DNA of 64,000 nucleotides from Monosiga brevicollis MX1 (Eukaryota; Opisthokonta; Choanoflagellata; Craspedida; Salpingoecidae): contig NW_001865043.1 in the NCBI RefSeq assembly GCF_000002865.3, positions 1,385,317 to 1,449,316 on the forward strand, read 5' to 3'. The notes below the pieces were generated by a model. It saw nothing but the letters and a program-made list of their open reading frames with translations. It did no database searches and was not told the origin of the DNA. This document shows, piece by piece, positions 38,729-50,039 of the stretch. The translations under genes were made by a program, and so were the position numbers. Position 1 is the stretch's first letter; each line of letters opens with the position of its first letter.

Positions 38729-40519
38729 ATGAGCTCGTTGTGGCTGCGGCAAGGCTTGCGCGGCCTCCGTGCGCATTGGCGCATGGGCGCTGCGCAGCAG
38801 ACTCACCACATGGCAACAAGCAGCTCGGTGGCAGCGGCCAGTAAAAGAGGTGGTGGCCTCTACTGGGCACTTTTGTCCGTTCCCGTCGTAACCTTTGGCC
38901 TTGGCACTTGGCAAATCTTTCGGAAACAACAGAAGGAGGAGCTTATTGCCACGCTGGAAGCCAAGCTCTCCAAGGAGCCAGCCGCGCTGCCAACCAAGTG
39001 CGTGCAATGACTGCATTCTGTTTTTCCTCGGCTGCTGAGTCTTGAGGCCGTTTGACAACGACTGGTGGCTCAAATCCCATCTGGCTCATCTGCGCATGGG
39101 CCGGTTTGTATTGTCTCCTCTCGTAAACGCAGCCCAGCTGATTTGGCGCATATGGAATATGAACGCGTCGCGGTGACGGGCACCTTTCTACATGACCAAG
39201 GTTTGGCCAGCTCGCTCGAATGGGTGTCTTGTCCGGGCGATTCCTGCTGTGGCTGCCTGCAAGTCGTCACATTTACTCTCTGCTGGGGTTAGAAATGTTG
39301 GTGGGTCCACGAACCGTAACGCGAGAGGTCTTCAGCGGCATGGTACGTTGTATGCTCGCTTCAAACCTGGTCTTCAAGCCGGGTAGATGGTGCTGTGCTT
39401 CGTTCGAGCCCGCTTGGCTAGTTTGCACGCCATTTTTCAAATACCTGCTCTTGCCACGCACGCTGTACAGGCGGATTTGCCCGAGGCAGGTGTCCAGGTC
39501 ATCACTCCCTTTCGTCTCGCTGACACCGGGTAAGGGTTAGGAGTGGTAGTGTTTCAAGTCTATGCAAGCACCGCCAAAGCCCTCATCAGCTCCGACTGCT
39601 TGCTACTTATATGTGGACTGTTTGGCCTCGAGATAGTGAGGTGATTTTGGTGAACCGCGGCTTTGTCCCTGAGGCACAAGCGCCTCCCCACAAGCGAGCG
39701 GCTGGCCAAGTGGAGGGCACGGTTCGCCTCGAAGGCATTGTTCGCCATGGCGAGTCGGTGCGTGTATGCGGATCAGTGCCATCGTTCCTCGGCTCGCACT
39801 TTTGCCCATTGATATTGAATGCCACCATTGCATCGTTGTTTATTTTGGGCTGCCTTCTCTTCTCACGGGCCTTGTGACTCTTTGATTTGTTGCACTTTGC
39901 AGCAAACGGCTTTTGTGCCCGACAACCATCCTGAGCAAAACACGTGGTACTGGATTGACGTGTTTGTAAGTTGCACTCACATCAGACCTCAGCTTCGTCC
40001 TTGTCCCCGGGAGGTCCCTTTGTCCATGTCCCCTCGTCTCAGTGCACTCCGTTCATTAGACCATGGCCAGTAACCGAAGCGCGCTGCCTGTGTTGATTGA
40101 TGCCACCGCTGGTATGGATGGCGCTGACTCGCCTTGGCAGCATGAGAGTCTCTCTTCTGCCTTATGCACTGCCGAGCGCAAGGACCAGCCGAGCTAACCC
40201 CGATACCATCTGTCGAATAGAATGCACGCCGCCAGGCGGCTTCCCGCTGGGCGGGCAGACCAACATTACGGTGCGCAACGAACACTTGTCCTACATTATC
40301 ACCTGGTAAGTCGCGATGCGGCCTGAACATTCGATCAGCCACAGCCAAACGGTTCCGTGATGGTCGGTTGAAGGGTTGGCTCTAGCTCACGCGCGCTTCG
40401 TCTCCTGATCTAATGACAGGTATTCGATTTCAGCCATCACCCTGGCCATGTGGGTATTCCTGCGCCGTAAAGGAGGCAACCGCTCTGGGTTGCGCGCTCC
40501 TCCACCACGCCGTACCTAG
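38729..40519 (+). CDS. SURF1: SURF1, cytochrome c oxidase assembly factor
   Basis: Inner-mitochondrial-membrane protein needed to assemble cytochrome c oxidase, linked to haem a insertion. The start at 38729 gives MSSLWLRQGLRGLRAHWRMG, a basic, Arg-rich mitochondrial presequence. The first transmembrane helix and signature follow: SVPVVTFGLGTWQIFRKQ, matching SURF1 FGLGTWQ. Short exons continue HMEYERVAVTGTFLHDQ, EMLVGPRTVTREVFSGM, EAGVQVITPFRL, EVILVNRGFVPEAQAP, KRAAGQVEGTVRLEGIVRHG, AFVPDNHPEQNTWYWIDV, FPLGGQTNITVRNEHLSYII and TWYSISAITLAMWVFLRRK (second helix). The stop is TAG at 40517-40519. Motifs VNRGFVP, GQ(V/I)EG and N-x-HL-YI-TW all agree with human SURF1. Roughly eight introns for a protein of about 300 residues, a high density. 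Confidence 0.95.
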
Positions 40520-40964
40520 TAGCTTGCTCTGCTGGACATTGTCTTGTGGGTGTTTTCATGCATGTCGGGTAGAGGAAAAAAAGAAACAAATTGAAATTTC
40601 AGACAACCCTTGCACATGAGACGACATCCATGGCAACTTTCAATCGAAAGATGTGGCAAGTGCCGACACACCGATACTGTCGGTCGCTCCTCACACACAG
40701 AGGGGGGGCGGGGGTGGGGGTGCAAACTGCCATGTGAACCCTCAGGCACTAGCGAGCATCACTTCCGAATCCTAACCCTGATCTGTCATCACACCAGCTT
40801 CCGACTCATCTTCGGCAGCTGCTGAGTGCGACGCTGTGTGCAAGTCGCTCACAGTCTCTGCCTTCGGGCTGCGGCTGTTCTTCCGGCAGGATTTCATGAA
40901 CTGGCGATGAAGGAGCGCTGGTCTGAACAGCAGAGGATGCGGCGTAAAATGAGCCCTCGTTCCT
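40520..40964. other. Spacer; possible extra 3' exon of the minus-strand AT-hook gene
   Basis: No clear gene. On the minus strand a frame ending at 40772 (SHSAAAEDESEAGVMTDQG) could be a spliced acidic C-terminus of the AT-hook gene, which would make it HMGA-like, but no convincing splice pair was found. Confidence 0.3.
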
Positions 40965-41255
40965 CTACTGGGCATCAAGCGCTGTTTTTTTGGCTGAGTT
41001 TTGGACTTCTTTGATTCGCTTTTTTGGCCGGCCCACGGGCCGCTTTGGCTCGATGAAGCCCTTGTCGGATTGGCGAGGTCGGCGCGGTCGCTTTCGATGG
41101 TAAGGTTTCCTTCTTCCTGCCAATACGTCGCGCACCTCCTGCTCCCATTCAGGGTCAAAAGAGTAGAGATCTGGCTGGAGATTCATAGCAGGCTGCTGCA
41201 GTGGCTCTGCCGACAAAGCGGCATCAGTGCACGTTCGTTCCGTGCCTTCCGCCAT
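40965..41255 (-). CDS. Small AT-hook (HMGA-like) protein
   Basis: A 96-residue frame from the ATG at 41255 (MAEGTERTCTDAALSAEPLQ). It is acidic/neutral at first (DLYSFDPEWEQEVRDVLAG), then strongly basic: GRRKPYHRKRPRRPRQSDKG and KRPVGRPKKR. The core VGRPKKR is close to the AT-hook consensus (P-R/K-G-R-P-K/R), which binds the minor groove of AT-rich DNA. The stop is at 40965. It could be longer through a spliced 3' exon reaching 40772. Small proteins like this include HMGA factors and basic domains of larger chromatin proteins. The gene is likely but its structure is tentative. Confidence 0.5.
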   Translation of the reverse strand: MAEGTERTCTDAALSAEPLQQPAMNLQPDLYSFDPEWEQEVRDVLAGRRKPYHRKRPRRPRQSDKGFIEPKRPVGRPKKRIKEVQNSAKKTALDAQ

Positions 41256-41566
41256 GACGTTGGCGGCTGCAGAAAGCAAACTGGCGAGAAAGTAAATGTT
41301 AGCAAAAGTGATCTCAACGGCATGGCCGTTGAGTTTTGAGCTGGAACGACCGCGTCACACCATCACAGTGTAGTCAGCTTGATCTTCGATATGCGACGCT
41401 GACACCAGACGCAGACTCACACACCATGGCGCCTGAAATTCCGAAATAATAATAATAATAATATTTTTTTTGAGCCATTCCGAAATATTTTTTTCGCTTT
41501 GTCAGACTTTTTGGAATAATTGTCAGCATTTCTTGAAACAATTGTCAGCATTTTGTGGCCAACAAC
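41256..41566. promoter_or_regulatory. Divergent promoter spacer, AT-rich
   Basis: Head-to-head gap of 311 bases between the AT-hook gene and the JmjC gene. It has a TAA/ATA trinucleotide run (41445-41463), T-runs and a near-repeat of AATTGTCAGCATTT at about 41518 and 41540. No gene is seen. Confidence 0.5.
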
Positions 41567-42962
41567 ATGAGCACCTCATCAACTCCTTCGAGGCCCGAGG
41601 GCTGGCCCGACTGGCTGTGCGAGTGTGTGTCTGAGACGGACTTTCGAGCTGCCCTGTATGGGGAGCGTTTGTGTGTGTGGCGAGGTGGGGCCAAGGTTTG
41701 GCATGATCTGCGCTTGGGCTGGGCAGATCTGCTGACGATTGAGGTGCGCTCTTTGGCGAGGGACCCAGTTTGCGTGTGCCACACCTGAGCCTCGTCTCAT
41801 CAAGCCATGCCGCCGTGCCTGGGCAGAGCACCGTGCCGGTCAAGTTCTATCGGCACGATCAGCCTGCCTGGGAAGGGTTGGCAGAGGCACGGCGCTTGCC
41901 ATTGCAGGACTTTGTGCACTGGGTGCAGTCAAGCATTGCTGCCGCTGGTGATTCGCCAGCAGCATCGGCCACAAAGCGGGCTAAGACGACGGGCAAGCTC
42001 GCAGCAGAAGAGTTTGATCCCGCCCACTACTGGGGCTATGCCTCGTACATTTGGTGGCGTGATTTACCTGCTCCACTCTGTGCGACGCTATTGGCCTCGT
42101 GGTCCAGTGTCTGTGATCTTCCAGAGACTGTCCTTCGTGACCAAGGTGCATTCTGGTGTGGCACCGCTGGCGCCACCACCCATGGTCATTACGACGTCTA
42201 TGGCTGCAATATCGTTGCACAGCACCACGGCACCAAACGCTGGCTGGTGGCCGCACCCAATGCGTCTGAAGTGCAAGCCACCCGAGTTCCGTGGGAGGAA
42301 TCTACCGTATATGCCATCACCTCGCTCCAAGAGCTACGCCGCGCGCATCCCAAAGCCGTGTTTGAGGTGCACCTGCAACCGGGGGATCTAATGTTTGTTC
42401 CCCATCAAATGTGGCACGAAGTTGTGGCTGAGACTGCATCCATCTCAAGCAACGTTTGGCTGCCCACACCTCGGATTGATGAACAAGAGCAGCGCTTGGA
42501 AGCTTTGGTCCGTGCACACATGTGCTTCACGTTTTTTTTTTTTTTTCTGTCGAGGGGGTGTTTTGCAGCACGCCAGTGGTTCATGACAACGGTCTGCAGA
42601 GCGTACTTCCAACTCATGGATCAATTCCGATGTGGTGCCTGGCTGGACTGGTGAATAGGCAGCCTTTGTGGCCAGCGGCCTTGTATCCACACACGGGCCT
42701 CACGTTCCCAGCGTGCCCATCTCTGGCTGGGTCAATCCAACAGAGGTATAGCGCTGCTTGTTGTGGGTGGGGCACCCAACTTTGCGCTGTGGGGTGGGGT
42801 CTGAGTCTGCAGTTTCGGCAGAATCCTGCCTAGGATGTGCCCTTTCTCTGAGCTGTGGTGCTGCGTTGACTAGGATCTGTCCCCTGAGGCAGCCCGGCAA
42901 GCACTGGAGGCTGGGTGCGGGGTTACAGTTGCAGAGGTTGTGCGCGCTGCCACTAACCCCCG
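41567..42962 (+). CDS. HSPBAP1-like JmjC/cupin protein
   Basis: Fe(II)/2-oxoglutarate-dependent oxygenase of the small JmjC group; animal HSPBAP1 binds a small heat-shock protein. Exon 1 (41567 to about 41742) reads MSTSSTPSRPEGWPDWLCEC and ends DLLTIE at a phase-0 donor. Exon 2 (41827 to about 42512) holds the cupin: FWCGTAGATTHGHYDVYGCN then IVAQHHGTKRWLVAAP, with His-x-Asp metal ligands in HYD, and LQPGDLMFVPHQMWHEV with the distal histidine. The order STTPCHLDSYGCN...GRKRW...PGQVLFVPRHWWH in HSPBAP1 is the same. Later exons appear to include SGWVNPTE and, after another intron, DLSPEAARQALEAGCGVTVA to about 42962, where GTAAGTC is either a donor or read through to a TGA near 43030. The 3' structure is uncertain and may overlap the neighbouring gene. 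Confidence 0.8.
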
Positions 42963-43094
42963 AGGTAAGTCGCACTTAAGTTCCCAACTGAATTGCGTGA
43001 ACAGAAGGACAGAGGCGTTGTCCGGCACGTGATGCAAACGATGCTAACCACCGAATACCCAATCAAACTAGTGGTGCGCCTAATAGGCGAGCTC

Positions 43095-45000
43095 CTATTC
43101 CCGGGCAGGGCCGAGCACAGCACCGACGGTCACGCCCGGGTTGGACAGCATGGTGTCAAGAGTTCGACGTAACAGGGCACCAAATTCTCGACCATCCGCG
43201 TCGGAGGTGATTGGTCGTGTCCAAGCCGCCTGAATACTCATGGCGCCGGTTCCAGCCGTGATAACGGAGATATTGAAGACGGGGCCATCGGCATGATTGC
43301 TTTGAACAAAGTCGACCGACTTGAGCTCGATGGCTGCGCCGTTCAACTGGAGCTCTACGAGTTTGCGAGCGAAGGACAAGAGCCGGGCATGAGCCGATTA
43401 GTCTGACTGCAAGCGTCAAGCTCTCTTGGAAAACACACTGGCCGAATAAAAGCATTTTAGAGATAATCGAATATCAAGGATTCAACCGAACACGTCACGA
43501 GCTGGAAATGTCGTTCAGAGGGTAGCAGGAAAAAGAAAAAGAAAAAGAAAAAGAGCGGGGTGGAAAAAGGAAAATGTTGAATCTGGCATAGCGCCAAGGG
43601 ACATACCGCGCACAAATCCAAGATTGGAGACGCCTGTGGTAGTACGGCGTCCGTTAGGCGAACGCTGTGCCAAGCGTCGCATAAGATCCACAAAGCTGCC
43701 AGAGACGAATTGAAGGAGACCGACTAAGCGACCGGCGTTTGCAACCTCAGCCCGCGTACGCTGTTGAAGCATGCGGGCCACGGCACAAGCCGGCTCATGG
43801 TCGTGCAAGGTAACGGGTATATCCACGGTGCTGAGATAAGCACGCAAGGACCAAGGTGTAGGGATGGGTCGACAGAAGGGGCGCAGGTTGGCCACGCAAC
43901 TGATCTGCACGGGGTGGTGGTGCCCCAGTTTGGTGGAAGGCGCGAACGCAGTTGTGGCGATGGCAGCAGCACTCATCATGAGGCCGTTGACGGTGGTGCC
44001 CTGACGGCGAGCCAAGGCCTGCAGCTGGGCCGTCTCCAATGGGGTGAAGCGAAGCATGGTGTGGGCTGGCCGGCGCTGTGCGTGGCCCGCACGCGCGGGG
44101 TCATCGGAGGGACCAAGCCAATGCTGCTCAGCGGGTCGCAAATTGGGCCATTGGTCATACAGGACCTCGGTGAGCACCTGATGGAGTGAGGGACGCATGT
44201 CGAGAGCAGTTTCCATGGGCATGCTGAGCTCCTCATAGGTGTGCGCCACGGAATCGGGCAGCTGGTCGGGATGGGCTAAAGCCTGGTCCAGGCACTGCAA
44301 AAGACGAGGGGCCAAAGCGGTAGCTCCGATACCATCGGCAATGGCGTGGTGAATTTTGAGGACAACGGTGACGGTGCGATTGGAACAGCGGCTGCGCAGT
44401 AGGTGCAGCTGACATTGCAGAGCGTCGGGCAGGAATGGCTCCTGGTTGAGGCGATCCACAAGCTCATTGAGGCGTTGCGCATCGTCATCGGCGTCTGCGC
44501 TGTCTTGCGCAGGGCTGACACGAGTCTCGGGTAGAGCATGAATAAAAATTGCTTCGTGTGCAGCCGTTGGGAGATCCGGCAACGGTGTAAAGGCACGCGG
44601 TTCGCGAGCCGCGTCGCGGGCAAAGGAACACCGGAGAAGGGGAAACTCGGCGAGGCAGGCCATCAGAGCTTGCTGAAGGGCTTTATGCCAAACCTGGTCA
44701 TCGTGAATGTGCTTTCGAGTTTGTAGATGCAGGCATAAGCCAAAGGCCACCACATTGCGAGCATCATGACTGCCAGCGTACCAGCGATCCATAAAGCCAA
44801 GCTCTACGGGGCGGGCCAATCCATCAAATCCATTGAGCTGATCGGACACATCATCAAGCAAGCGACGGGCACCCACCCAGTGCGCTAGCGTAGCGCCACT
44901 TCTTCGTGCCGATGTACAGGTTGCGCCCCAACCAGCGCGCGGCAAGGACCAGGAGAGGCGTCGCAAGGCCAAGGCCAATCACCAGCTCCCAGGGCCCCAT
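43095..45000 (-). CDS. HHxxxDG acyltransferase (alcohol acetyltransferase / WS-DGAT-like)
   Basis: Transfers acyl groups from CoA or a carrier to an alcohol, in the condensation-like acyltransferase superfamily. The central exon carries VLKIHHAIADGIGATAL with the catalytic HHxxxDG motif, and ends with TTTGVSNLGFVRGM, a conserved structural motif. Upstream, LGFMDRWYAGSHDARNVVAF resembles the N-terminus of fungal alcohol acetyltransferases. The last exon ends VTVGAVLGPARE before the TAG at 43095-43097, after an intron of about 200 bases. The start is unclear. The ATG at 45000 (complement) opens a hydrophobic anchor, LVIGLGLATPLLVLAARWLG, but in a frame that stops after 48 codons. The catalytic frame has no ATG before FMDRWY. 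A short intron or a sequence error must join them. It is probably membrane-associated; the substrate is unknown. Confidence 0.78.
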
Positions 45001-45704
45001 GATGATGACGGTGAACTCTGAGGAAAGGATCAGTATAAAAATGAAATCATGGACCGATCAAACACATTATAAGATTGACATCTGAGGCTAGACGGTATGA
45101 GCTGATATGGGATCAAGAAGGGCAGGTGCCAGCTCCCAGCCCCGCCGAGCATTTGCCGCGTTGGCGCTCTCTTCCTCTCACACACACACTCTCTATCTCT
45201 CTCTCATAATTCGTTTTTGTGTCCGTTACGATTGCGACATCGGAGACTGAGAAAAAGTATTTTACTTGATACCACCTTTCAAAATATAAAAGTATTTTAC
45301 ATTTGAGTGGCGGATGCTGCTGGAAGTCGCCAGGCTTGGGGTCAGAGTTTATAGTCATCTAGACTGCGACACGTCACGGAAGCTCTGTTGTCAGAAAAAA
45401 GACAGGTATAATGCTCGAGTTTGTGCAGAGCATATCACACTAATTGTTGAAGTGTATAAGGTGATAACGTATTCATAAGAAATGTTTTTGTAGAAGATAT
45501 AGATGTTATTGCAACATCAACATTTTTTTCTTTTCTGTTCTGGTATGTGCCAGTGATTGGACGAGGGCGATATGGCATCGTGGCCCCTTCTGGACGGCGC
45601 GTGGAGCAGGCTGGGCGGGAGGGAGGGAGGTGTAAAGGCTGTATGGGTGTTGTTGCTCATTGTGATGCTGGGTTTGGGCTGGTGGCTAGATTGAAATTGC
45701 AAAG
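45001..45704. promoter_or_regulatory. Divergent promoter spacer, AT-rich
   Basis: Head-to-head gap between the acyltransferase and PDIA6-like genes. It holds a short CA/CT block (45178-45205) and AT-rich sequence (45230-45540). No gene is seen. Confidence 0.5.
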
Positions 45705-47575
45705 ATGTGGCGATCTGGAATGCTGGCGGTGCTGGCGCTTGTGGCGCTGGCCGCCCTCGTGCCGGCTGTGACGGCAGCCAACGATGTGCTGGAGCTTGAT
45801 CCGTCTAGCTTCAAGGCCATGCTCAAGAGCGACGAAATCTACGTGACCGCCTTTACTGCTCCTTGGTGTGGTGCGTAAAACTAGCGGCGGGCGATCCAGG
45901 AACGCGGACGGTTCTCGCATAAGCTCTGCTCATGTCCCGCCCCCCTTTTTTTGACTTTGTCCGTATTTAGGCCATTGCCAGCGCCTCAAGCCCGGTAAGT
46001 TTGGCCAAGCGCAGGCGTTTTGATGCAGCCTGTGACGACCATGCGACCGTGGCCTCATGCCATTTGCCTCGGACTTTCTCTTTCGCAGAATATCAAAAGG
46101 CTGCTGCTGCCCTGAAGGGCATCGTCAAGTTTGCCAACGTGGACATGACCCAGCACCAGAGCCTGGGTGGTCCTTACAATGTGCAAGGGTACGCGCGTGG
46201 TGACTGCAGTGCTCTCGCGCTTGTTGCTGGATACTGGTTACCCCCTTGGCTCATGAGCTCGCGCTGCGCTTGTTTAGCTTCCCGACCATCAAAATCTTTG
46301 GTGCTGACAAACAGCATCCCTCAGATTTCAACAGCCAGCGCACGGCCAAGGCACTGGTGGATGCTGCTCTGAACGAGGTTCGCGCAGTCGCCAACGCTCG
46401 CATGGGTGGTAAGAGCAGCGGCAGGAGCAGCGGCTCTGGCAGCCGCAGTGGCAGTGGCAGCGGTGGCAAGAATGTCATTGAGGCTTCAGGCTCTTCATTT
46501 GGAAGCGATGTCCTTGGAACCGAGGATCTCGTCATTGTGGCCTTTACTGCTCCCTGGTGCGGTCATTGCCAGCGTCTTCACCCCGAGTACGAGAAGGCTG
46601 CCCGTGAACTCAAGAACGAGCCCGTGCGCTTTGTCAACGTTGACGCCACCCAGGAACAAAGCCTGGCCGCTCAATACGGTGTGCAAGGTTACCCTACGAT
46701 CAAGGTGTTTCCCGCTGGCCCTAAATCTGGGGAGACTGAGGACTACCCGGCTGGTCGCTCGGCCTCGGACTTTGTCGAGTACGCCAAGTCCAAGCTCCTC
46801 GAGACCAAGCCGGCACCCGAGGTCGTGGAAATTGCCGACAATTCGGCCTTTGCTTCTTCGTGCACGGATCACCAGGTTTGTCGTCGGCCTAAATCCTTTT
46901 GATGGTGGAGGGAGCCCCCAGACTTTCAGAAACATTGATGACGCTCTTTCGCTCATGAGGGGTGGTCACTCGCTGTCGTTATTTTTTTGGGGGTGTTTAG
47001 CTGTGCTTTATCACGTTTGTGCCAGACATTCTGGATACCAAGGCCGAGGGCCGCAACGCTCTGATCGAGTTGCAGAAGGACATGGCGGAAAAGTACAAGC
47101 GCCGTCCCTTCGGTTGGGTGTGGGCCGCTGCTGGCACTCAGCCTGCTCTTGAGGCTGCTTTGGACGTCGGAGGTTTTGGTTATCCAGCCCTGGTTGCCGT
47201 CAATGCCAAGAAGGAGCGCTTCGCCACCATGCGCGGTGCATACACTGAGGATAGCATCAGCGACTTTGTTGGGCGCCTGGTACGATTGGTGCTGACCTGC
47301 TCTAGTTCTCAAGGGGAAATGGGGTCAAAGCAAAGGGGCAAACAAGGGGATAGCTGGCCGACCCAATTGCTCACTGTGGTTGGTCGTGTTTTCCCTTCGA
47401 TTCATTCATGTAGTTGACGGGTCGTCAAGCCACTGCCAACCTGCCTGGCATGCCGACGGTGGAGAAGGTCGAGCCCTGGGATGGTTCTGACGGGCCGGAA
47501 GAGGCCTTTGAGGAGGAGTTTGATCTCTCTGACCTCGATGACGTCGAGCTTGACGACGGCAAGGATGAACTGTAG
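45705..47575 (+). CDS. PDIA6: Protein disulfide-isomerase A6-like, ER-retained
   Basis: Oxidises and rearranges disulfides of secretory proteins in the ER lumen. The ATG at 45705 starts a signal peptide (MLAVLALVALAALVPAVTA). Two thioredoxin domains each carry the active site APWCGHC: the first is split by an intron within FTAPWCG|HCQRLKP, the second is in FTAPWCGHCQRLHPEYEKAA. The thioredoxin cis-proline motifs are FPTIKIFG and YPTIKVFPAG. A Gly/Ser/Arg linker (about 46406-46470) joins the domains. A third, redox-inactive domain (FGWVWAAAGTQPALEAALDV) follows, then an acidic tail and the ER-retrieval signal KDEL at the stop (TAG 47573-47575). The a-a'-b order and acidic KDEL tail match PDIA6/P5 exactly. 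About six introns. Confidence 0.95.
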
Positions 47576-47888
47576 GGATGGTCTTTGCGACACTGTTCTG
47601 GCCATCGGTGCACATACGCTGGCCCGGTTCCTCTTGTCACTCCCGACAAACTAAATTGAAGACATGGATGATGATGATGATGATGATGATGGATGATGAT
47701 CATGGTGACGATCAATTGAGGAGGTGGGTTAGAAGGCACGTCAACTCGACGCACTACTGACAAGCAAAAAGAACGGCAAAAGATCAAGCCGCCCAAAAGA
47801 AAACACATCAAGAAACCGAAAGTATTAAGAAAGAAGCGATCGTCAGACCAGGCGTTCAAGACTGGCGTGGCTCGACAACGCTCGCAAT
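47576..47888. other. Convergent spacer with GAT repeat
   Basis: Tail-to-tail gap between the PDIA6-like and peroxidase genes. It contains a short GAT trinucleotide run (about 47664-47700). Nothing else is seen. Confidence 0.6.
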
Positions 47889-49212
47889 TTAACGACGCGG
47901 CACGCCGAGGTCCATTAGCTTGGCAAAAGCGGCGGCAAAGTCACGGTGGAAAAGGTCCATGTCGTCAGCGTACTTGCGAGCCCACTGGCGGAACTTGGGA
48001 TCCTGGACAATGGCCAGATCGGTGGGCAGCATCATTAGCTTGCCGGTCGAGTCCTCGTACTGAGTGGGCTTGAAGTTGGGGCGCACGGTCCAGGTCTCGT
48101 CAAAGAGCAGGCGGAAAAAGTCGTTGTCGAAGCTGTAGGGGCCAAAGGACCAAGGTCCATCAAAGCCGGAGCGGTCCTTGTGGCAGTGGCCCACGGTGTG
48201 GGCCCCCACCAACGCAACAATTTCCTGATCGTTGAAGCCCTATGGCAATTTTTTGGGGGTGTTTGTTTGTCTCATCAGACTGCTGCAAGCCTCAGCGGTG
48301 CAACGACTCAACGTGAGGTCATGGTTTGTTACGTACCATGCGGTAGAAGACCTGGCGGATGTGGGCAGCACCCTGGGTGGCATCGGGCAGGCGGCCGTTG
48401 GGAGGGCAGAAGGTCTCATCAGCGGCATCCGAGCGGCCCGGCTTCCAGGCAATCTCGGGACCACCCTGGTGAAGGGAACGTCAAGGCAAGGGTGAGATTG
48501 TAACATGCGACGAAGAAGACGAGGCTGGGGACATCAAGAAAGGGAACAGCGCCGGCGACGGCAACAACATCACTGTCGCCATCATTACGGGATGGACAGG
48601 GCTTACCATCGACTCGACGGCCACCTTGCCGGCAAAGGTGTAGAGATCGGCAAAAGTCATGCCTGCAAGGTACGGGGCAATCCATGGGGCCATGAGACAG
48701 ATTTCGCTGAAAAAAAAAACAAAAAAAAAACGGGGAAAGGCGAGATATGCGCGGCAAGACGACGGATGCGAACCGGGATACTTGGCCTTGATGGGCTCAA
48801 GGAGGTTGCGCGCCTTTTGAAGGCCGGCGTTGGCGGGATCATCCGACTCGAGCGCAAAGCGCATGGTCGCGCCGTTGCTGCCACCGGTGCCCGTCTCCTT
48901 GTCGTAGGTGCCAGAGCAATGCCACGCGAGGCGGAGGAGGAGGGGGCCGGGGGCCTGGCCATCGATGTCGTTGTTATCAATGGCTTCCTCAATGTCGGCA
49001 CGAACGCTCTGCCAGTCCACACTGGCAGCAAACCAGGACATGGGGTTGTACCAGGAGCAATCGGCGACACCCGAGCCCAAAACAGCGGCACCGGTAAGGC
49101 CACCAGCGGCGAGGGCCAAGCCGACTCGCGCCGAACCCGACCGGGCCGTGGACGCCGTGCTCAAGGCACGGCGTGCGCCCACCATTCCCATACGTGCTGC
49201 AGATGCCCACAT
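47889..49212 (-). CDS. Haem peroxidase, cytochrome c / ascorbate peroxidase type, mitochondrial
   Basis: Class I haem peroxidase that reduces hydrogen peroxide with cytochrome c or ascorbate. The ATG at 49212 (complement) opens [20 protein letters not shown], a mitochondrial presequence, followed by a hydrophobic stretch ([18 protein letters not shown]), as in yeast Ccp1, which is released to the intermembrane space. The distal haem pocket reads [20 protein letters not shown] (catalytic Arg, Trp and His). The proximal side reads [20 protein letters not shown] with the haem-ligand His, then GPW with the tryptophan typical of this class. The C-terminus, [20 protein letters not shown], matches Ccp1 and APX. 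It ends LGVPRR at the TAA at 47889-47891, shorter than Ccp1. Four or so introns. CCP versus APX cannot be settled from motifs alone; the presequence favours CCP. Confidence 0.92.
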
Positions 49213-50039
49213 CTTGTCGTTTCCTGCTTGGTACAACAAGGATGCATACAGTGTGGCAGCGTGAGCGAGAGCACCCCAACTCGAGTGTTGCCTTGATATC
49301 GTTTGACAGATCAACAAAACTTGAACCGAGCCGAACCCCCTCCGCCCAAACAGCACCAGTCGACGATGGACCAACCTTCAACGTCTGGATAATGCCCCGA
49401 AGAAAAGAAAAGAGTAAATGCAATGCCACTGACTCGAACAGCAACGAGATTCGTTCAGTGGCGTGGTCAAAGAGTAAAGGAAAGGTGGGCGTAACGGGAT
49501 GGTGGCTGCCCGCTGGTTATGGGAGGCCGCGGCGCGGGACTGTTCCTATTCAGTGGGAAGGAGTTTGAAGATGGGGATTGGGATCGGCTGTTCTGAGGAG
49601 TATATGCACAACCGCACGGCCCGGTGTGCGGCGACGCTGCCATTTGCCGTTTCCCGGTTTTGCGGTCATCTTGTCGCCATTGTTCGTCATTTCCTCGTCA
49701 CGTTTGTGCTTGGGGCAGCAGAAAGAACGGTTATTGCAGCAAAAGTTCAAGTATAAGCAGATTTGCTTCAGGTGGAAGCATTAGAAGGCGTTGCCGCTGA
49801 TTGAGTTGTTGCTGTATTTTTCTTTAAATGTGTGTGTATGTGTGTGTGTGTGTGTGTGCTCGCGTGTCAAAAACATCTTTGAAATGCGTTCAGACTCGAA
49901 ATGCAACGGCAGAGGGTGGGTACTGAGACACGCGATTGCCTGGTCGATGGCTACAGGATTGGGGTCAAGTCCATCAACTGGGGTAGTGTGCTTCGAATCA
50001 AAACTCATGCAAAGGAACAACAAGTAGCCATTTTTGACA
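49213..50039. promoter_or_regulatory. Spacer upstream of peroxidase and downstream of NOSIP
   Basis: About 830 bases between two minus-strand genes. It has a TG run (49829-49858). No coding sequence is supported. Confidence 0.5.
49829..49858. repeat. (TG)n microsatellite
   Basis: About 30 bases of TG with one interruption near the start, between the peroxidase and NOSIP genes. Confidence 0.9.
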
